64,000 nucleotides of DNA from contig NZ_JAPSLH010000009.1 in the NCBI RefSeq assembly GCF_031180965.1, positions 1-64,000 of the forward strand. Reading direction: 5' to 3'. The stretch is from Chelativorans sp. GTDB lineage: Bacteria; Pseudomonadota; Alphaproteobacteria; Rhizobiales; Rhizobiaceae. A model generated the notes under the pieces. It saw only the letters and a program-made list of their open reading frames with translations. It searched no databases and was not told the DNA's origin. Made by a program: the position numbers and the translations under genes. Below are positions 18,504-28,273 of the stretch, piece by piece; position 1 is the stretch's first letter, and each line of letters starts with the position of its first letter.

Positions 18504-19670
18504 TCAGGCCCTCCGGCGCTGCGCCACCAGAAACAACGTCAGGATGAAGCACAAGAAGGCCAGCGAAAATGGCAGCCCCTGATGTCCGATCAGTTGCATC
18601 GCCAGTCCTGCCGCGGGCGAGCCCACGATGCCGCCGATGCCCCATACCAAGGCGAAGGCAGCATTGCCGGCGATCAAGGCCTGACCGGTGAAATCTTCGC
18701 CGAGCTGTATCAACGCCATGGTGTAGATCCCGAACGAGACGCCGCCCCAGACGAAAACAAGCGGCCAGATGAGCCAGGAGTGGAAGATCAACGGCAGCAG
18801 CAAGCAGCACACAAGGTAAGCCAGGGCGCAGAATAGCATGGTGTGCTTCGAGCCGAACCGTTCGGCGAGGCGCCCAAGCAATATCTGCAACACGGCGTTG
18901 CCTGCTATGAAACAGGCGATGAGGGAAGCGATGTGCTCTTCGGCGCTGCCGAGGGCGGCGCCATAGACGGCGAAGAGGGAAAGCAGGGTCTGTTCGAAGG
19001 CGGCAGCGGCGAAAACCGCGAACAAAAGCAGCGGCGCCAGCGCGAAGAAGCGGCCGACCGACGTGGCCTCGCCTTCATGGGGCATTTTCGGCAGGCGGGG
19101 CACGACCGCAAGCACGATCAGGCCGCAGAGGAGGAAGGCCGCGATGCCGAAGATGAAGGGTGGCCAACCCTGTGTGCCGACCAGGCCAAGCGACAGCGGG
19201 CCAATGGCGAAGCCACCCGAAACAATCGATGAATATAGGCCCATGATGCGGCCCCGGCGTTGTGCCGGCGTGATCGAGATCAACCAGGTTTCGCTGATCA
19301 CGTAGAGCGGATTGGCGAAGAATCCGAGAAGGAAGCGCAGCGGCATCCAGGTCCAGACGTCCTGCGTACCGCCAATCGCGGCCAGGGTAGTTGCGGCGAG
19401 AATCGAACATAGGACAGTAAAGCGGGCCGTGCCCATGCGCCGCGCAAGCGCGGGAATAAAGGGTGCGGAGACGATGAAGCCCAGCGGCGTCATCGCCGCC
19501 GACAAGCCGATCAGGCCGGGCGTCGTGCCCTGCCGCTCAAGGATGAAGCTGAGCAGCGGATAGGTCAGCCCCTGAGCGACGGCGAACACGGTGACGGTCG
19601 CGATTATGCCCGCCATCGCAGCCCGTCGGCTCCGAGTTTCTCGCGGCGATGTGGCGCTTTCGGCGGTCAT
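18504..19670 (-). CDS. MFS transporter (YcaD/sugar-efflux-like)
   Basis: 388 residues with about 12 membrane segments and the usual central cytoplasmic loop near residue 190. The inter-helix 2/3 loop reads PALARRMGTARF, a relaxed form of the MFS motif A. The N-terminal layout TVFAVAQGLTYPLLSFIL resembles the YcaD/MFS_1 group, whose substrates are mostly unknown. ATG at 19670 gives the normal short cytoplasmic N terminus; an in-frame start at 19763 would add a Cys/Arg-rich leader. It is transcribed away from the winged-helix/TPR regulator across 180 bp, so that regulator may control it (inference). Confidence 0.82.
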   Translation of the reverse strand: MTAESATSPRETRSRRAAMAGIIATVTVFAVAQGLTYPLLSFILERQGTTPGLIGLSAAMTPLGFIVSAPFIPALARRMGTARFTVLCSILAATTLAAIGGTQDVWTWMPLRFLLGFFANPLYVISETWLISITPAQRRGRIMGLYSSIVSGGFAIGPLSLGLVGTQGWPPFIFGIAAFLLCGLIVLAVVPRLPKMPHEGEATSVGRFFALAPLLLFAVFAAAAFEQTLLSLFAVYGAALGSAEEHIASLIACFIAGNAVLQILLGRLAERFGSKHTMLFCALAYLVCCLLLPLIFHSWLIWPLVFVWGGVSFGIYTMALIQLGEDFTGQALIAGNAAFALVWGIGGIVGSPAAGLAMQLIGHQGLPFSLAFLCFILTLFLVAQRRRA

Positions 19671-19850
19671 GCAGGCTTCAATACGGGTCCGGCAGATAGG
19701 AATTTCAGGGAGACAATATCGTTCATCGCGACATGCATATGATCTGGATCCGACGCCCTCCACCCGAAGGAGAATGCTTTCTGCAGGATGCGAACAGCGC
19801 CGTCATTAAGGACTGCCAAATAGTTCCAAAAACCTCCAAACGCGCTAAAG

Positions 19851-21368
19851 ATGCGCCGCATGCAGGCGTCGCGCTTTGTCTTCGGTCCGTTCATGCTTGA
19901 CTGTGGTGCGGGAACGCTCCTTCGGGACGATGTTCCGGTCGCCGTTGGCTATCGCGGGATAAAGCTGCTCACTGCGCTTGTCGGGCGGTCGGACGAAATC
20001 GTGAGCAAGGCCGAGTTAATGGATGCGGCATGGCCGGGCAGGGCGGTCGAGGAAGGCAACCTCACCGTCCAGATAGCGCAGCTGCGCAAGCTGCTTGGTC
20101 AGCCCGCCGGCGGCGGTGCATGGATCGCGACGGTTCCGCGCATCGGCTATCGCTTCACGGGACCCGTCGAACAACTCGGCGGCACGAGACGGAAAGCTTT
20201 GCCGCTGCCCGGTAAGCCATCCATAGCCGTGCTGCCCTTCGTCAATCTCAGCAATGATCCCGAGCAGGGATGCTTCGCGGACGGGCTGACCGAAGATCTG
20301 ACCACGGACCTCTCAAGGGTTTCCGGCCTGTTCGTCATCGCGCGCAACTCGTCTTTTGCCTACAAGGGCAGGGGCGCGGATATGTTCGAGATCGCAGGAG
20401 AGCTTGGCGTGCGCTACCTCTTGCAGGGGAGCGCAAGACGCGACGCAGGACGCGTGCGCATCAATGCGCAGCTCGTCGATGCGGTGAGCGGCGACCATCT
20501 CTGGGCGGAACGCTTTGACCGCAGCCTGGAGGATGTCTTTGCCGTCCAGGATGAGGTGGCGAGGAGGATCGTGGAGGCGTTGCTGGGCCGGCTGCATGCA
20601 TCGCCGCCGCGCAATCGGCCGAAGAATATTGAGGCTTACGACCTCTGCGTGCGGGCGCGCAGGCTGATGGACGACTCGCCGCACGCGGCCCGGGAAGCGC
20701 ATCTGATGCTCACGCGCGCGGTGTCACTCGATCCGCAATATGCCGAGGCTCATCGCTGGCTTGCCATCAACCACTGGATGGGCGCGGTGCATTCAGGCGG
20801 TCCGACAGAACCCGACCGAAGCGCAGCCCTGGAACTGGCGCACAAGGCCGTCGCGCTTGATCCGAATGACGCGGGCTGCCGCTGGGTTCTGGCCTATCTG
20901 TTGGCCTATGAGCGCCGCTTCGCCGAGGCGGATGCGCAGTTCGCCAACGCGGTCGAGCTCGACCCGAACGAGGCCGACACCTGGGCGGCGTTGTCGGACA
21001 TCACTGTCCTGGCCGGGCGGGTAGACGAGGGCCTCGAGCACATCCGCAGGGCGTTTCTGCTCAACCCGTTTCCGGCAAGCTGGTACTATATGGTGCTCGG
21101 CCAGGCGCAATATGCGGCCGGGGAATACGAAGCCGCTGTCGAGACGCTGCGCAGGGACGAGACGTATCGGACGAGCTCACGCCGCTTCCTCGCGGCAGCC
21201 CTTGCGCAGCTGGGCCGGCTCGACCAAGCGCGCACGGAGGCCGAGCTGTTCCTCGTCGGCAATCCGGATTTCACGATCCGCCACTGGGCTGCGACGGAGC
21301 CATTCCGCGATGCTGCGACGCTCGAGCGTTTCATTGACGGCTTTCGCAAGGCGGGTCTTCCGGAATGA
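19851..21368 (+). CDS. Winged-helix transcriptional regulator with TolB-like and TPR domains
   Basis: 505 residues. An OmpR/CadC-type winged helix occupies about 6-105, with GYRGIKLLTALV and the recognition-helix region NLTVQIAQLRKLLGQ. A TolB-N-like domain occupies about 120-245 (SIAVLPFVNLSNDPEQGCFADGL, shown here in parts; FVIARNSSFAYKG; YLLQGSARRDAGRVRI). TPR-like repeats run from about 255 to 500. No membrane helix or cyclase catalytic residues are evident, unlike CadC or class III cyclases with the same middle domain. The signal and target genes are unknown. ATG codons at 19851 and 19860 are both possible. Confidence 0.82.
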   Translation: MRRMQASRFVFGPFMLDCGAGTLLRDDVPVAVGYRGIKLLTALVGRSDEIVSKAELMDAAWPGRAVEEGNLTVQIAQLRKLLGQPAGGGAWIATVPRIGYRFTGPVEQLGGTRRKALPLPGKPSIAVLPFVNLSNDPEQGCFADGLTEDLTTDLSRVSGLFVIARNSSFAYKGRGADMFEIAGELGVRYLLQGSARRDAGRVRINAQLVDAVSGDHLWAERFDRSLEDVFAVQDEVARRIVEALLGRLHASPPRNRPKNIEAYDLCVRARRLMDDSPHAAREAHLMLTRAVSLDPQYAEAHRWLAINHWMGAVHSGGPTEPDRSAALELAHKAVALDPNDAGCRWVLAYLLAYERRFAEADAQFANAVELDPNEADTWAALSDITVLAGRVDEGLEHIRRAFLLNPFPASWYYMVLGQAQYAAGEYEAAVETLRRDETYRTSSRRFLAAALAQLGRLDQARTEAELFLVGNPDFTIRHWAATEPFRDAATLERFIDGFRKAGLPE

Positions 21369-21487
21369 GGTGCCTCCAAGAAGTGACGAGGCAGAGAAGT
21401 CGGCCCTAGTTGGCCCCACCGCACGATCGCATAAGATAGATTATGGAACCAGCGCGTATCCGATCTGAGCGGCCGCCCGGTGAGCAG

Positions 21488-21958
21488 CTACGCTACGATG
21501 TCTGATACATGCGCGCCCGCGGCCGCGATCAAAGCCCTCGGCTCGGCGGCAAAGACCGCGTCATGGGCGCCGGCCGCGGCCCAGACCTGTCCGAAGCGCA
21601 GAAGCGTCTCGTCCGCATAGCGGCGCACGCTGTCCGGCTGGCCGAGTGGCGAAACGCCGCCGATGGCAAAGCCGGTTTCCTCGCGAACCTGGCGCGGATC
21701 GGCGCGATCCAGGTCTTCGCCGACAAGCAGGCCGGCCTTTGCCACGTCCAGCTTTCTGCTGCCCGGCACGAGAAAAAGGTAGAGCCGGCCCGAGCTCTTG
21801 CCGGCAAAGATCAGCGATTTAACAATCTGATCGATCTCGCATCCGCATTGGCGCGCCGCTTCCGCGGCGGTGCGGGTCGATTCGCCCATCCGTCTGATTT
21901 CGATCGGAAGCCCGGCTTCAGCAGCCGCCTTCGCCACACGCTCAATGGACTTGGACAC
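21488..21958 (-). CDS. YbaK/ProX-type aminoacyl-tRNA deacylase
   Basis: 156 residues of the YbaK/EbsC fold, which hydrolyses mischarged tRNAs such as Cys-tRNA(Pro) or Ala-tRNA(Pro). Visible are CEIDQIVKSLIFAG with its conserved Lys near residue 49, the FLVPGSRKLD stretch and the GGVSPLGQ loop with the catalytic-site Gly-Ser/Pro pattern. The start is taken as GTG at 21958 because AAGGGA lies 6 bp upstream. An in-frame TTG at 21979 lacks such a site and would overlap the MBL hydrolase gene. It is convergent with the regulator across 119 bp, in which no clear hairpin was found. Confidence 0.85.
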   Translation of the reverse strand: MSKSIERVAKAAAEAGLPIEIRRMGESTRTAAEAARQCGCEIDQIVKSLIFAGKSSGRLYLFLVPGSRKLDVAKAGLLVGEDLDRADPRQVREETGFAIGGVSPLGQPDSVRRYADETLLRFGQVWAAAGAHDAVFAAEPRALIAAAGAHVSDIVA

Positions 21959-21975
21959 AAAAAATCCCTTTAAAT

Positions 21976-22794
21976 TCAAATTTCTGCATATTCAAGTTCA
22001 ACCGCGATGCCATCATAGGCGGGATCGACATTGTCTGGAGTCTCGCGAGCCACCGCGTCGTAATCCAGCGGCGTATGCATATGCGTCAGGATGGCCCGCC
22101 GGGGCTTGAGCCGCTCAACCCATTCAAGCGCCTCTGCGAGCGAGAGGTGGCTGGGATGCGGCTTGTACTGCAGAGCATCCAGGACCAGCACCTCGAGATC
22201 CTGCAACAGAGGCACGGTCTCGGGCGGGAAATCGCTTACATCCGGACAGTAGGCGATCTTGCCGATGCGGAAGCCGAGCGAGCGAATGTCGCCATGGATT
22301 TGCGGCAGCGGCGTGAAGGTGATCGGCCCGCCCTCGCCCCAAATCGAAAACGCCTGCTCGTGGCGGATGAGATGCGGCAGCACGATGGGCGGGTAGTTGC
22401 TGCCCGCAGGCGTTTCGAAACAGTAGCGGAAGCCTTCCTTCAGCCGGAGGAGCGTCGGCTCGTCGGCATAGATGTCCATGAGCCGGCGCTGCGCCAGCAC
22501 ATAGCTGCGCAGATCGTCGATGCCGTGGATATGGTCGGCATGGGGATGCGTATAGACGACCGCATCGAGGCTGTTTGCCTGCGCAGCGATCATCTGCGCG
22601 CGGAAATCGGGTCCGGTATCGATGGCAACGCGCGTGACCTTGCCGTCGGATGCAAAGCGCTCGACCAGGGCCGCAGCGCGCGTGCGCCGGTTGCGCGGAT
22701 TGTCCGGACTGCAGGCGCCCCAATCACCGATGATGCGCGGTACGCCCGGCGATGAACCGCAGCCCAGGATGGTGAGGCGGATCCGTTCGGCCAC
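21976..22794 (-). CDS. MBL-fold metal-dependent hydrolase (PhnP-like)
   Basis: 272 residues. The metallo-beta-lactamase motif THPHADHIHG (HxHxDH, near residue 82-90) binds two metals, and a late THMH motif supplies a further ligand. The N-terminal LGCGSSPGVPRI and the CSPDNPRNRR loop match the PhnP-like phosphodiesterase group. No phosphonate genes are nearby, so the substrate is unknown. The GTG start lies 2 bp after the tatD stop. The gene is the last member of the metG-tatD operon. Confidence 0.85.
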   Translation of the reverse strand: MAERIRLTILGCGSSPGVPRIIGDWGACSPDNPRNRRTRAAALVERFASDGKVTRVAIDTGPDFRAQMIAAQANSLDAVVYTHPHADHIHGIDDLRSYVLAQRRLMDIYADEPTLLRLKEGFRYCFETPAGSNYPPIVLPHLIRHEQAFSIWGEGGPITFTPLPQIHGDIRSLGFRIGKIAYCPDVSDFPPETVPLLQDLEVLVLDALQYKPHPSHLSLAEALEWVERLKPRRAILTHMHTPLDYDAVARETPDNVDPAYDGIAVELEYAEI

Positions 22795-22796
22795 CG

Positions 22797-23591
22797 CTAC
22801 GCGCTCCCTTGCACCGTGCGCGGCACCTTGCTGAAGAGGCGGAAGAAGTTTTCGGTCGTAATCCTTGCGGTCTCCTCGGGAGAAAGGCCGATGGTGTCGG
22901 CAAGGACCGCCGCCGTGTGGGCCACGAAAGCGGGCTCGTTGCGTTTGCCGCGGTGCGGCACGGGCGCAAGATAGGGCGCGTCCGTTTCCACCAGCAGCCG
23001 CTCGCGCGGCGCCGATGCGGCGATCTCCCGCAGCGCCTCCGACTTCTTGAAGGTCAGTATGCCCGAGAAGGAGATATAGCCGCCTAGTTCCAGCCCGGTG
23101 CGTGCAAGGGCAGCGCCCGAGGAGAAGCAGTGCAGGATGAAGGGGAACGCCCCCCTTCCCGCCTCGTCGCGCAAGATGGCGGCGATGTCATCATCCGCAT
23201 CGCGCGCGTGTATGACGAGCGGCAGGCCGGTTCGCCGCGCTGCCTCGATATGCGTGCGAAAACCTTTCGCCTGCAGGTCGCGTGGCGCCTTGTCATAGAA
23301 ATAATCGAGGCCGGCCTCGCCGATGCCCACCACTTTCGGGTGCTTGGACAGCTCCACCAGCTCGTCTGCCGTGATGTCGCTTTCCTCAGCAGCATTGTGA
23401 GGGTGCGTGCCCACCGTGCAGAAGACATCTTCGTAGCGTTCGGCAATGGCCTGCAAAGCGTCGAATTTCCTTACCCGGGTGGAGATGGTGACCATCAAAC
23501 CAACGCCGGCCGCCGTGGCGCGGGCGACGACGTCATCCCGCTCCGCCTCGAATTCCGGGAAATCGAGGTGGCAGTGGCTGTCGACCAGCAT
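22797..23591 (-). CDS. tatD: TatD-family metal-dependent deoxyribonuclease
   Basis: 264 residues of the amidohydrolase TIM barrel. Metal ligands are visible as DSHCHLD (HxH at residues 6-8), GEAGLDY with its Glu, VIHARD with a His, ILHCFSSG with a His, and the late ETDAPYL Asp. TatD enzymes are 3'-5' exonucleases linked to DNA repair and quality control; they are not part of Tat export despite the name. The ATG at 23591 abuts the metG stop. The metG-tatD-MBL order is a widely conserved operon. Confidence 0.93.
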   Translation of the reverse strand: MLVDSHCHLDFPEFEAERDDVVARATAAGVGLMVTISTRVRKFDALQAIAERYEDVFCTVGTHPHNAAEESDITADELVELSKHPKVVGIGEAGLDYFYDKAPRDLQAKGFRTHIEAARRTGLPLVIHARDADDDIAAILRDEAGRGAFPFILHCFSSGAALARTGLELGGYISFSGILTFKKSEALREIAASAPRERLLVETDAPYLAPVPHRGKRNEPAFVAHTAAVLADTIGLSPEETARITTENFFRLFSKVPRTVQGSA

Positions 23592-25145
23592 TCAGTCCCC
23601 CTGCCCTTCGCTCTCGACATAGCGCGGGAAAACGGGCTGGGGCGGCGGCAGCGGCGTTCCCGGTTCCAGCATCCCCGATTCACCGAGGTCGGCGAAGCGG
23701 CGCCGATCGGCGGGCACGGCGAGGAGGTCGAGCAGCTTCTCCGCCGAGCCGGGGATAAAGGGCTGACACAAAATGGCGATGCGCCGCAGCACCTCGGCGG
23801 TCGTGAACAGAACCGTCTCCATGCGTGCGGGGTCAGTTTTGCGCAAAGCCCAGGGTTCCTGGCTGGCGAAATAGCGGTTTGCTTCGGCGACGACGTCGAA
23901 GATCGCCGCAAGCGCCGTGTGGATCGCCTGCCGCCCCATTGCTTCGCGCGCGGCGTCGAGCGCGGCCGTTGCCTGGCTGAGGATGGCGCGGTCCGGTTCG
24001 CTCAGATCGCCTTTCGCAGGAACTTTGCCGCCGCAATTCTTGGCGATCATCGACAGCGAGCGCTGTGCCAGATTGCCGAGGTCGTTGGCCAGATCGGCAT
24101 TGGTGCGGTTGACGATCGCCTCGTGGCTATAGCTGCCGTCCTGTCCGAAGGGCACCTCGCGCAGGAAGAAGTAGCGCACCTGGTCAAGCCCGAAATGCTC
24201 CACCAAGGCGAAGGGATCGATCACATTGCCGACCGACTTCGACATTTTCTCGCCGCGGTTGAACAGGAAGCCGTGGCCGTAGACCCGCTTGGGGAGCGGG
24301 ATGCCTGCCGACATCAGGAAAGCTGGCCAATAGATGGCGTGGAAGCGCGTGATGTCCTTGCCGATGATATGCGCGTCGGCCGGCCAGTAGCGCCAACGCT
24401 CGGCGTCTTTATCCGGATAGCCGACGGCTGTGAGATAATTGGTGAGCGCGTCGACCCAGACATACATCACGTGCTTTTCGTCGCCGGGCACGGGCACGCC
24501 CCAGTCGAAGGTGGTGCGGGATATCGAGAGGTCGCGCAGGCCTGAGCGCACGAAGCTGACGATCTCGTTGCGCCGCTCGGCGGGGCCGATGAAATCCGGA
24601 TTATCCTCGTACAGCTTGAGCAGCGGCTCTTGGTAGGCGGAGAGGCGGAAGAAATAGCTTTCTTCCTCAACCCATTCGACAGGCGTGCCCTGCGGGCCAT
24701 AGCGCACGCCGTCTTCGCCCATCGTCGTCTCGTCTTCGCCGTAGTAAGCCTCGTCGCGGACCGAATACCAGCCGGAATATCCGCCAAGGTAGATGTCGCC
24801 CTTTTCGGCCATGGCCTTCCAGATCGCTTGGCTGGCGATGCGGTGCCGCTCTTCGGTCGTACGGATGAAATCGTCGTTCGAGGCGTTGAGCACCTGTGCC
24901 ATGCGCTGGAATTCCGGCGCGTTCCGGTCCGCAAGCTCGCGCGCTGAAACCCCTTCCTTGCGGGCCGTCTGAAGCATCTTGATTCCATGCTCGTCCGTGC
25001 CGGTGAGGAAGAATACGTCCTTGCCGTCGCAGCGCTGAAAGCGCGCCAACGCATCGGTGGCAATCAGCTCATAGGCATGACCGATATGCGGCCGCCCGTT
25101 GGGGTAGGAAATGGCTGTCGTTATATAGAAAGTCTCGCGCGTCAT
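23592..25145 (-). CDS. metG: Methionyl-tRNA synthetase
   Basis: A 517-residue class I synthetase charging tRNA-Met. The HIGH signature is PHIGHAYE near residue 18 and the KMSKS loop is [11 protein letters not shown] near residue 295. The CP region lacks a zinc-knuckle cysteine set, and the protein ends without the C-terminal tRNA-binding domain of long MetG, so it is the short MetG2-type form usual in alphaproteobacteria. It heads a three-gene minus-strand operon. Confidence 0.96.
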   Translation of the reverse strand: MTRETFYITTAISYPNGRPHIGHAYELIATDALARFQRCDGKDVFFLTGTDEHGIKMLQTARKEGVSARELADRNAPEFQRMAQVLNASNDDFIRTTEERHRIASQAIWKAMAEKGDIYLGGYSGWYSVRDEAYYGEDETTMGEDGVRYGPQGTPVEWVEEESYFFRLSAYQEPLLKLYEDNPDFIGPAERRNEIVSFVRSGLRDLSISRTTFDWGVPVPGDEKHVMYVWVDALTNYLTAVGYPDKDAERWRYWPADAHIIGKDITRFHAIYWPAFLMSAGIPLPKRVYGHGFLFNRGEKMSKSVGNVIDPFALVEHFGLDQVRYFFLREVPFGQDGSYSHEAIVNRTNADLANDLGNLAQRSLSMIAKNCGGKVPAKGDLSEPDRAILSQATAALDAAREAMGRQAIHTALAAIFDVVAEANRYFASQEPWALRKTDPARMETVLFTTAEVLRRIAILCQPFIPGSAEKLLDLLAVPADRRRFADLGESGMLEPGTPLPPPQPVFPRYVESEGQGD

Positions 25146-25220
25146 CGGGAGAATGCTCTGAAATGAATTGGCTTGCGCCCAGATAGCGCATCATGGCGGG
25201 GATTGCCATGCTTCCGCGGT

Positions 25221-26285
25221 CTAGCTCAAGACCGGTCCGCGCAGGGCCTGGTGCAGGCGCGCCATCGTCCCGACCACATGCTGCTTGCGATCAAGATTGA
25301 AGATCTCCACCTGCCGGGTCATTTCGGCAAGCTCCTCCCACAGGGCCGCCAGCTCTCCCGCGCGCGGCAGCGCTCCGGCCGCCGATGCCTTTGCCGCGCT
25401 ATCCGCGAGCCGATCGAGCACCGCGCGGTTGAAAAGCTCGAATTGGACCTGACGCTCGCGGCCGGCAGTAGCCTCGGCGAGCCTGTATGCTTCAGCCGCG
25501 TCGAAGCGGCGCTGCTCGAGGATGCGCCCCACGACCTGCTCGATCTCGAGTCCCCCGAACTGGGTGAGCAGGATAGCATCGCGGGCGCTGCCCTTTGCCC
25601 GCTCGATGAGAATGTTCTTCTCCTCGAGATTTGCCGGCAGTTCTGCTCCAAGGCGTACGAGCAACTGCTCCAGAATGTCGGGCGCCAGCGGTTCCAGCCT
25701 CAGCACCTGGCAGCGCGAACGGATCGTTGGCAGGAGCCGGCCCAGCGAATGAGCGACGAGGATGAAGACCGTGCGCGGCGGCGGCTCTTCAAGGTTCTTC
25801 AAAAGCGCATTGGCTGCGCTCGTATTCATGTCGTCAGCCGGATCGACGATGACGATGCGATAGCCGCCGTCGGCCGGTGTCAGGGCCAGGAAGCGGCTGA
25901 CACGGCGGATCTCGTCGACCGTTATCACCGTCTTGAATTTCTTGTCGCGCTCCACGACAGGCCGGGAGAGGTGCAACAGCCCGGGATGCGCGCCCTGCGC
26001 GGCGAGCCGGAAGGCCTGCGATGCGGGATCGATCTCGCCAAACTCTCTTGGCGCCACACGGTGGTCGGCGTGGACGAAAAGATGGTGCGCCAGATGGAAG
26101 GCAAGTGTCGCCTTCCCGGTGCCCTGCCGGCCGGCCAGAAGCAATGCATGATGCAGCTTTCCCGCCTGGTAGGCGCCGGCAAGCATCGCGCGCGCCTGCT
26201 CATGGCCGAAAAGCAGCGGATTCTCGGCGGGCTCGGGAATGTCGGGCAGGGAATCGTGCTGCTCCGGAGCGCGGCGTTCAAACAT
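25221..26285 (-). CDS. holB: DNA polymerase III delta-prime subunit
   Basis: 354 residues of the clamp-loader AAA+ family. Walker A is [13 protein letters not shown] near residue 50, and the sensor/Walker B-like stretch [11 protein letters not shown] lies near 155, with the [16 protein letters not shown] segment after it. The four-cysteine zinc site of many delta-prime subunits is not seen. It completes the clamp loader that places the beta clamp during replication. ATG at 26285 overlaps the tmk stop by 8 bp. The tmk-holB pairing is widely conserved. Confidence 0.9.
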   Translation of the reverse strand: MFERRAPEQHDSLPDIPEPAENPLLFGHEQARAMLAGAYQAGKLHHALLLAGRQGTGKATLAFHLAHHLFVHADHRVAPREFGEIDPASQAFRLAAQGAHPGLLHLSRPVVERDKKFKTVITVDEIRRVSRFLALTPADGGYRIVIVDPADDMNTSAANALLKNLEEPPPRTVFILVAHSLGRLLPTIRSRCQVLRLEPLAPDILEQLLVRLGAELPANLEEKNILIERAKGSARDAILLTQFGGLEIEQVVGRILEQRRFDAAEAYRLAEATAGRERQVQFELFNRAVLDRLADSAAKASAAGALPRAGELAALWEELAEMTRQVEIFNLDRKQHVVGTMARLHQALRGPVLS

Positions 26286-26949
26286 CCTGCGCCTCCTTGT
26301 TCAGCCCTTCCAGCTCTCCGGACATGCTGCGCGCCACCGCTTCCTTCACGGCACGGGCGACCTCCTCGGCCGGGGGCGTCGCATCGATCACAGCGCAGCG
26401 CCGCGGCTCTCTTTGTGCGATCTCCAGGAAGGCCTCGCGCCGACGTCGATGGATCTCCAAGGCTTCCTTTTCAAATCGGTCGGCCGTCTCCTCGCCGCGG
26501 CGCTCGACAGCCCGCCGCAGCCCCTCTTCCGGGTCTATGTCGAGAATGATCGTGAGATCCGGCATAACCCCGTTTACCGTGATCCGTTCCAGCGCAGCCA
26601 TGAAATCGGGGTCGAGACCTCCCGTCACCCCCTGATAAACGCGCGAAGAATCGATGAAGCGATCGCAGAGGACGACGGCGCCGCGCGCCACCGCCGGCCG
26701 GATTACCTGCTCCACATGGTCCGCCCGCGCAGCGGCGAAGAGAATCGCCTCAAGCGTGGGGCCGAAGGGTTCCGCGGCGCCGGAAAGCAGCACGTGCCGC
26801 ACCGCCTCCGCGCCTGGCGAGCCGCCCGGCTCCCGCGTCGTCACCACATCGCGGCCCTCCGCGCGCAGATGCTCGGCCAGAAGGCGGATCTGAGTGGATT
26901 TGCCGGCGCCCTCGCCTCCTTCCAATGTGATGAAGAAACCTCGGGGCAC
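26278..26949 (-). CDS. tmk: Thymidylate kinase
   Basis: 223 residues. The P-loop is [20 protein letters not shown] near residues 9-28, the DR(Y/F) motif is CDRFIDSS with the dTMP-contacting Arg, and a LID region rich in Arg lies near 145-160 ([10 protein letters not shown]). It phosphorylates dTMP to dTDP. The start is GTG at 26949; an upstream alternative was not found. It is the first gene of the tmk-holB pair and lies 87 bp downstream of the carboxypeptidase-like gene. Confidence 0.95.
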   Translation of the reverse strand: MPRGFFITLEGGEGAGKSTQIRLLAEHLRAEGRDVVTTREPGGSPGAEAVRHVLLSGAAEPFGPTLEAILFAAARADHVEQVIRPAVARGAVVLCDRFIDSSRVYQGVTGGLDPDFMAALERITVNGVMPDLTIILDIDPEEGLRRAVERRGEETADRFEKEALEIHRRRREAFLEIAQREPRRCAVIDATPPAEEVARAVKEAVARSMSGELEGLNKEAQDV

Positions 26950-27036
26950 TCGTTCCTCGTTCCGCTTCCGCTAGCCGCGCGTTCTACATAGTCGCGGGAG
27001 CCGCCGAGGCCAACCTCGCCTGACGCCGCAGACGCT

Positions 27037-28203
27037 CTAACGCATCCAGCCGACAAGAAGCTCCTGAACCGCGCCAAATGCTCGCTGGCGGAGCGTTCCG
27101 GCGGCTACCGATTCGGCGGCATAGAGCGGTGTCTCCTGGCTCAGCGTGTCGCCCAGCCAAACCTGCAGCTTAGCGACCTGGGTCCCCTCCTCGACCGGTG
27201 CGGGAAGCGGTCCCTGATATGCGATGCGCGCCGACACGGGCTGCTCGTGTCCAGCAGCCGGAACAAGGGCGACCAACGGCCCCTGGGGGCGCAGGGGGAC
27301 GCTTCCTTCTTCACCGCCATAGACGCTCGCCTCGCCAACGATCTCTCCCGCGGCAAAGAGCTGGCGCTGCTGAAACGCGCTCATCGCCCATTCAAGCATC
27401 TTGCGGGTTTCCTCCACCCGCTCCTCCTCGCTCGGAATAGCCGCGAGCGCGGCGAAGACGCGTCTGTCGCCACGCTTCTGCGAAGCTGCGATCGAATAGC
27501 CGATCCCTTCCGTAAAGCCCGAGCCGAGCCCGTCGACGCCAATGTCGAGCCTCAGGAGCGGGTTTCGGTTGCGCTGGAGGATGCGGTTCCACTCGAATTC
27601 GGGCTGGGAGAAGTAGCGGTAGTATTGCGGATATTCGCGCTGCAGATGCTGGGCCAGAAGGACCATCTCGCGCGCTGTGACCTGGTGCCCCTCGGCCGGC
27701 AAACCAGTGGGGTTGACGAAAGTAGAGGTCTTGAGGCCGATGGCGCGGGCGCGCTCGTTCATCAGCTTGGCGAAATTCTCTTCCGAGCCGGCCATGGCCT
27801 CCGCGAGAATGATGCAGGCGTCATTTGCCTGCTGCACGATGATGCCCTGGATGAGCGCGGCGACCGGTACGGAAGACTTCACGGCGGCGAACATGGTGGC
27901 TGTGCCGGAGGGTGCGCCGCCCTTGCGCCAGGCGTGCTCGCTGACAACGAACTGGTCATGCATCGAGAGCCGGCCGTTTTTCAGGGCATGAAAGACGACC
28001 TCGACGGTCATGAGCTTGGCGAGCGAGGCCGGTGGAAAGGGCGTGTCGGGATCTTTCTGGTAGAGGACCGCGCCTGTCCCGCCATCGACCAGGAAAGCCT
28101 GAGCCGCCTTGGTCTCGAATAGCGGGGCGGGGGCAGGCTGCCCCAGCGCCGGTGCGAGGAGGGCGATAAGCCCGACCAAAACGGCAGCTATCCGAAACAC
28201 CAC
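27037..28203 (-). CDS. D-alanyl-D-alanine carboxypeptidase-family protein with altered motifs
   Basis: 388 residues with a signal peptide of about 22 residues ending in ALGQ. A peptidase S11 domain (about 30-270) and a C-terminal PBP5-like beta domain follow. The first catalytic motif SxxK is intact (PASLAKLM). The second, normally SxN, reads QAN in VQQANDAC, and the third, normally KTG, reads GSG in VDGLGSGFTEG. Both changes were read directly from the DNA. The protein belongs to the penicillin-binding family that trims peptidoglycan pentapeptides, but catalysis is uncertain. It starts with tandem GTG codons after GAGGGCAGGGGC. Confidence 0.85.
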   Translation of the reverse strand: MVFRIAAVLVGLIALLAPALGQPAPAPLFETKAAQAFLVDGGTGAVLYQKDPDTPFPPASLAKLMTVEVVFHALKNGRLSMHDQFVVSEHAWRKGGAPSGTATMFAAVKSSVPVAALIQGIIVQQANDACIILAEAMAGSEENFAKLMNERARAIGLKTSTFVNPTGLPAEGHQVTAREMVLLAQHLQREYPQYYRYFSQPEFEWNRILQRNRNPLLRLDIGVDGLGSGFTEGIGYSIAASQKRGDRRVFAALAAIPSEEERVEETRKMLEWAMSAFQQRQLFAAGEIVGEASVYGGEEGSVPLRPQGPLVALVPAAGHEQPVSARIAYQGPLPAPVEEGTQVAKLQVWLGDTLSQETPLYAAESVAAGTLRQRAFGAVQELLVGWMR

Positions 28204-28273
28204 GCCCCTGCCCTCTATGGAACGCCAATATTCAGGCCCGGGCAGACCGGATCAAGCGGGCTGAAAGGCGGGC

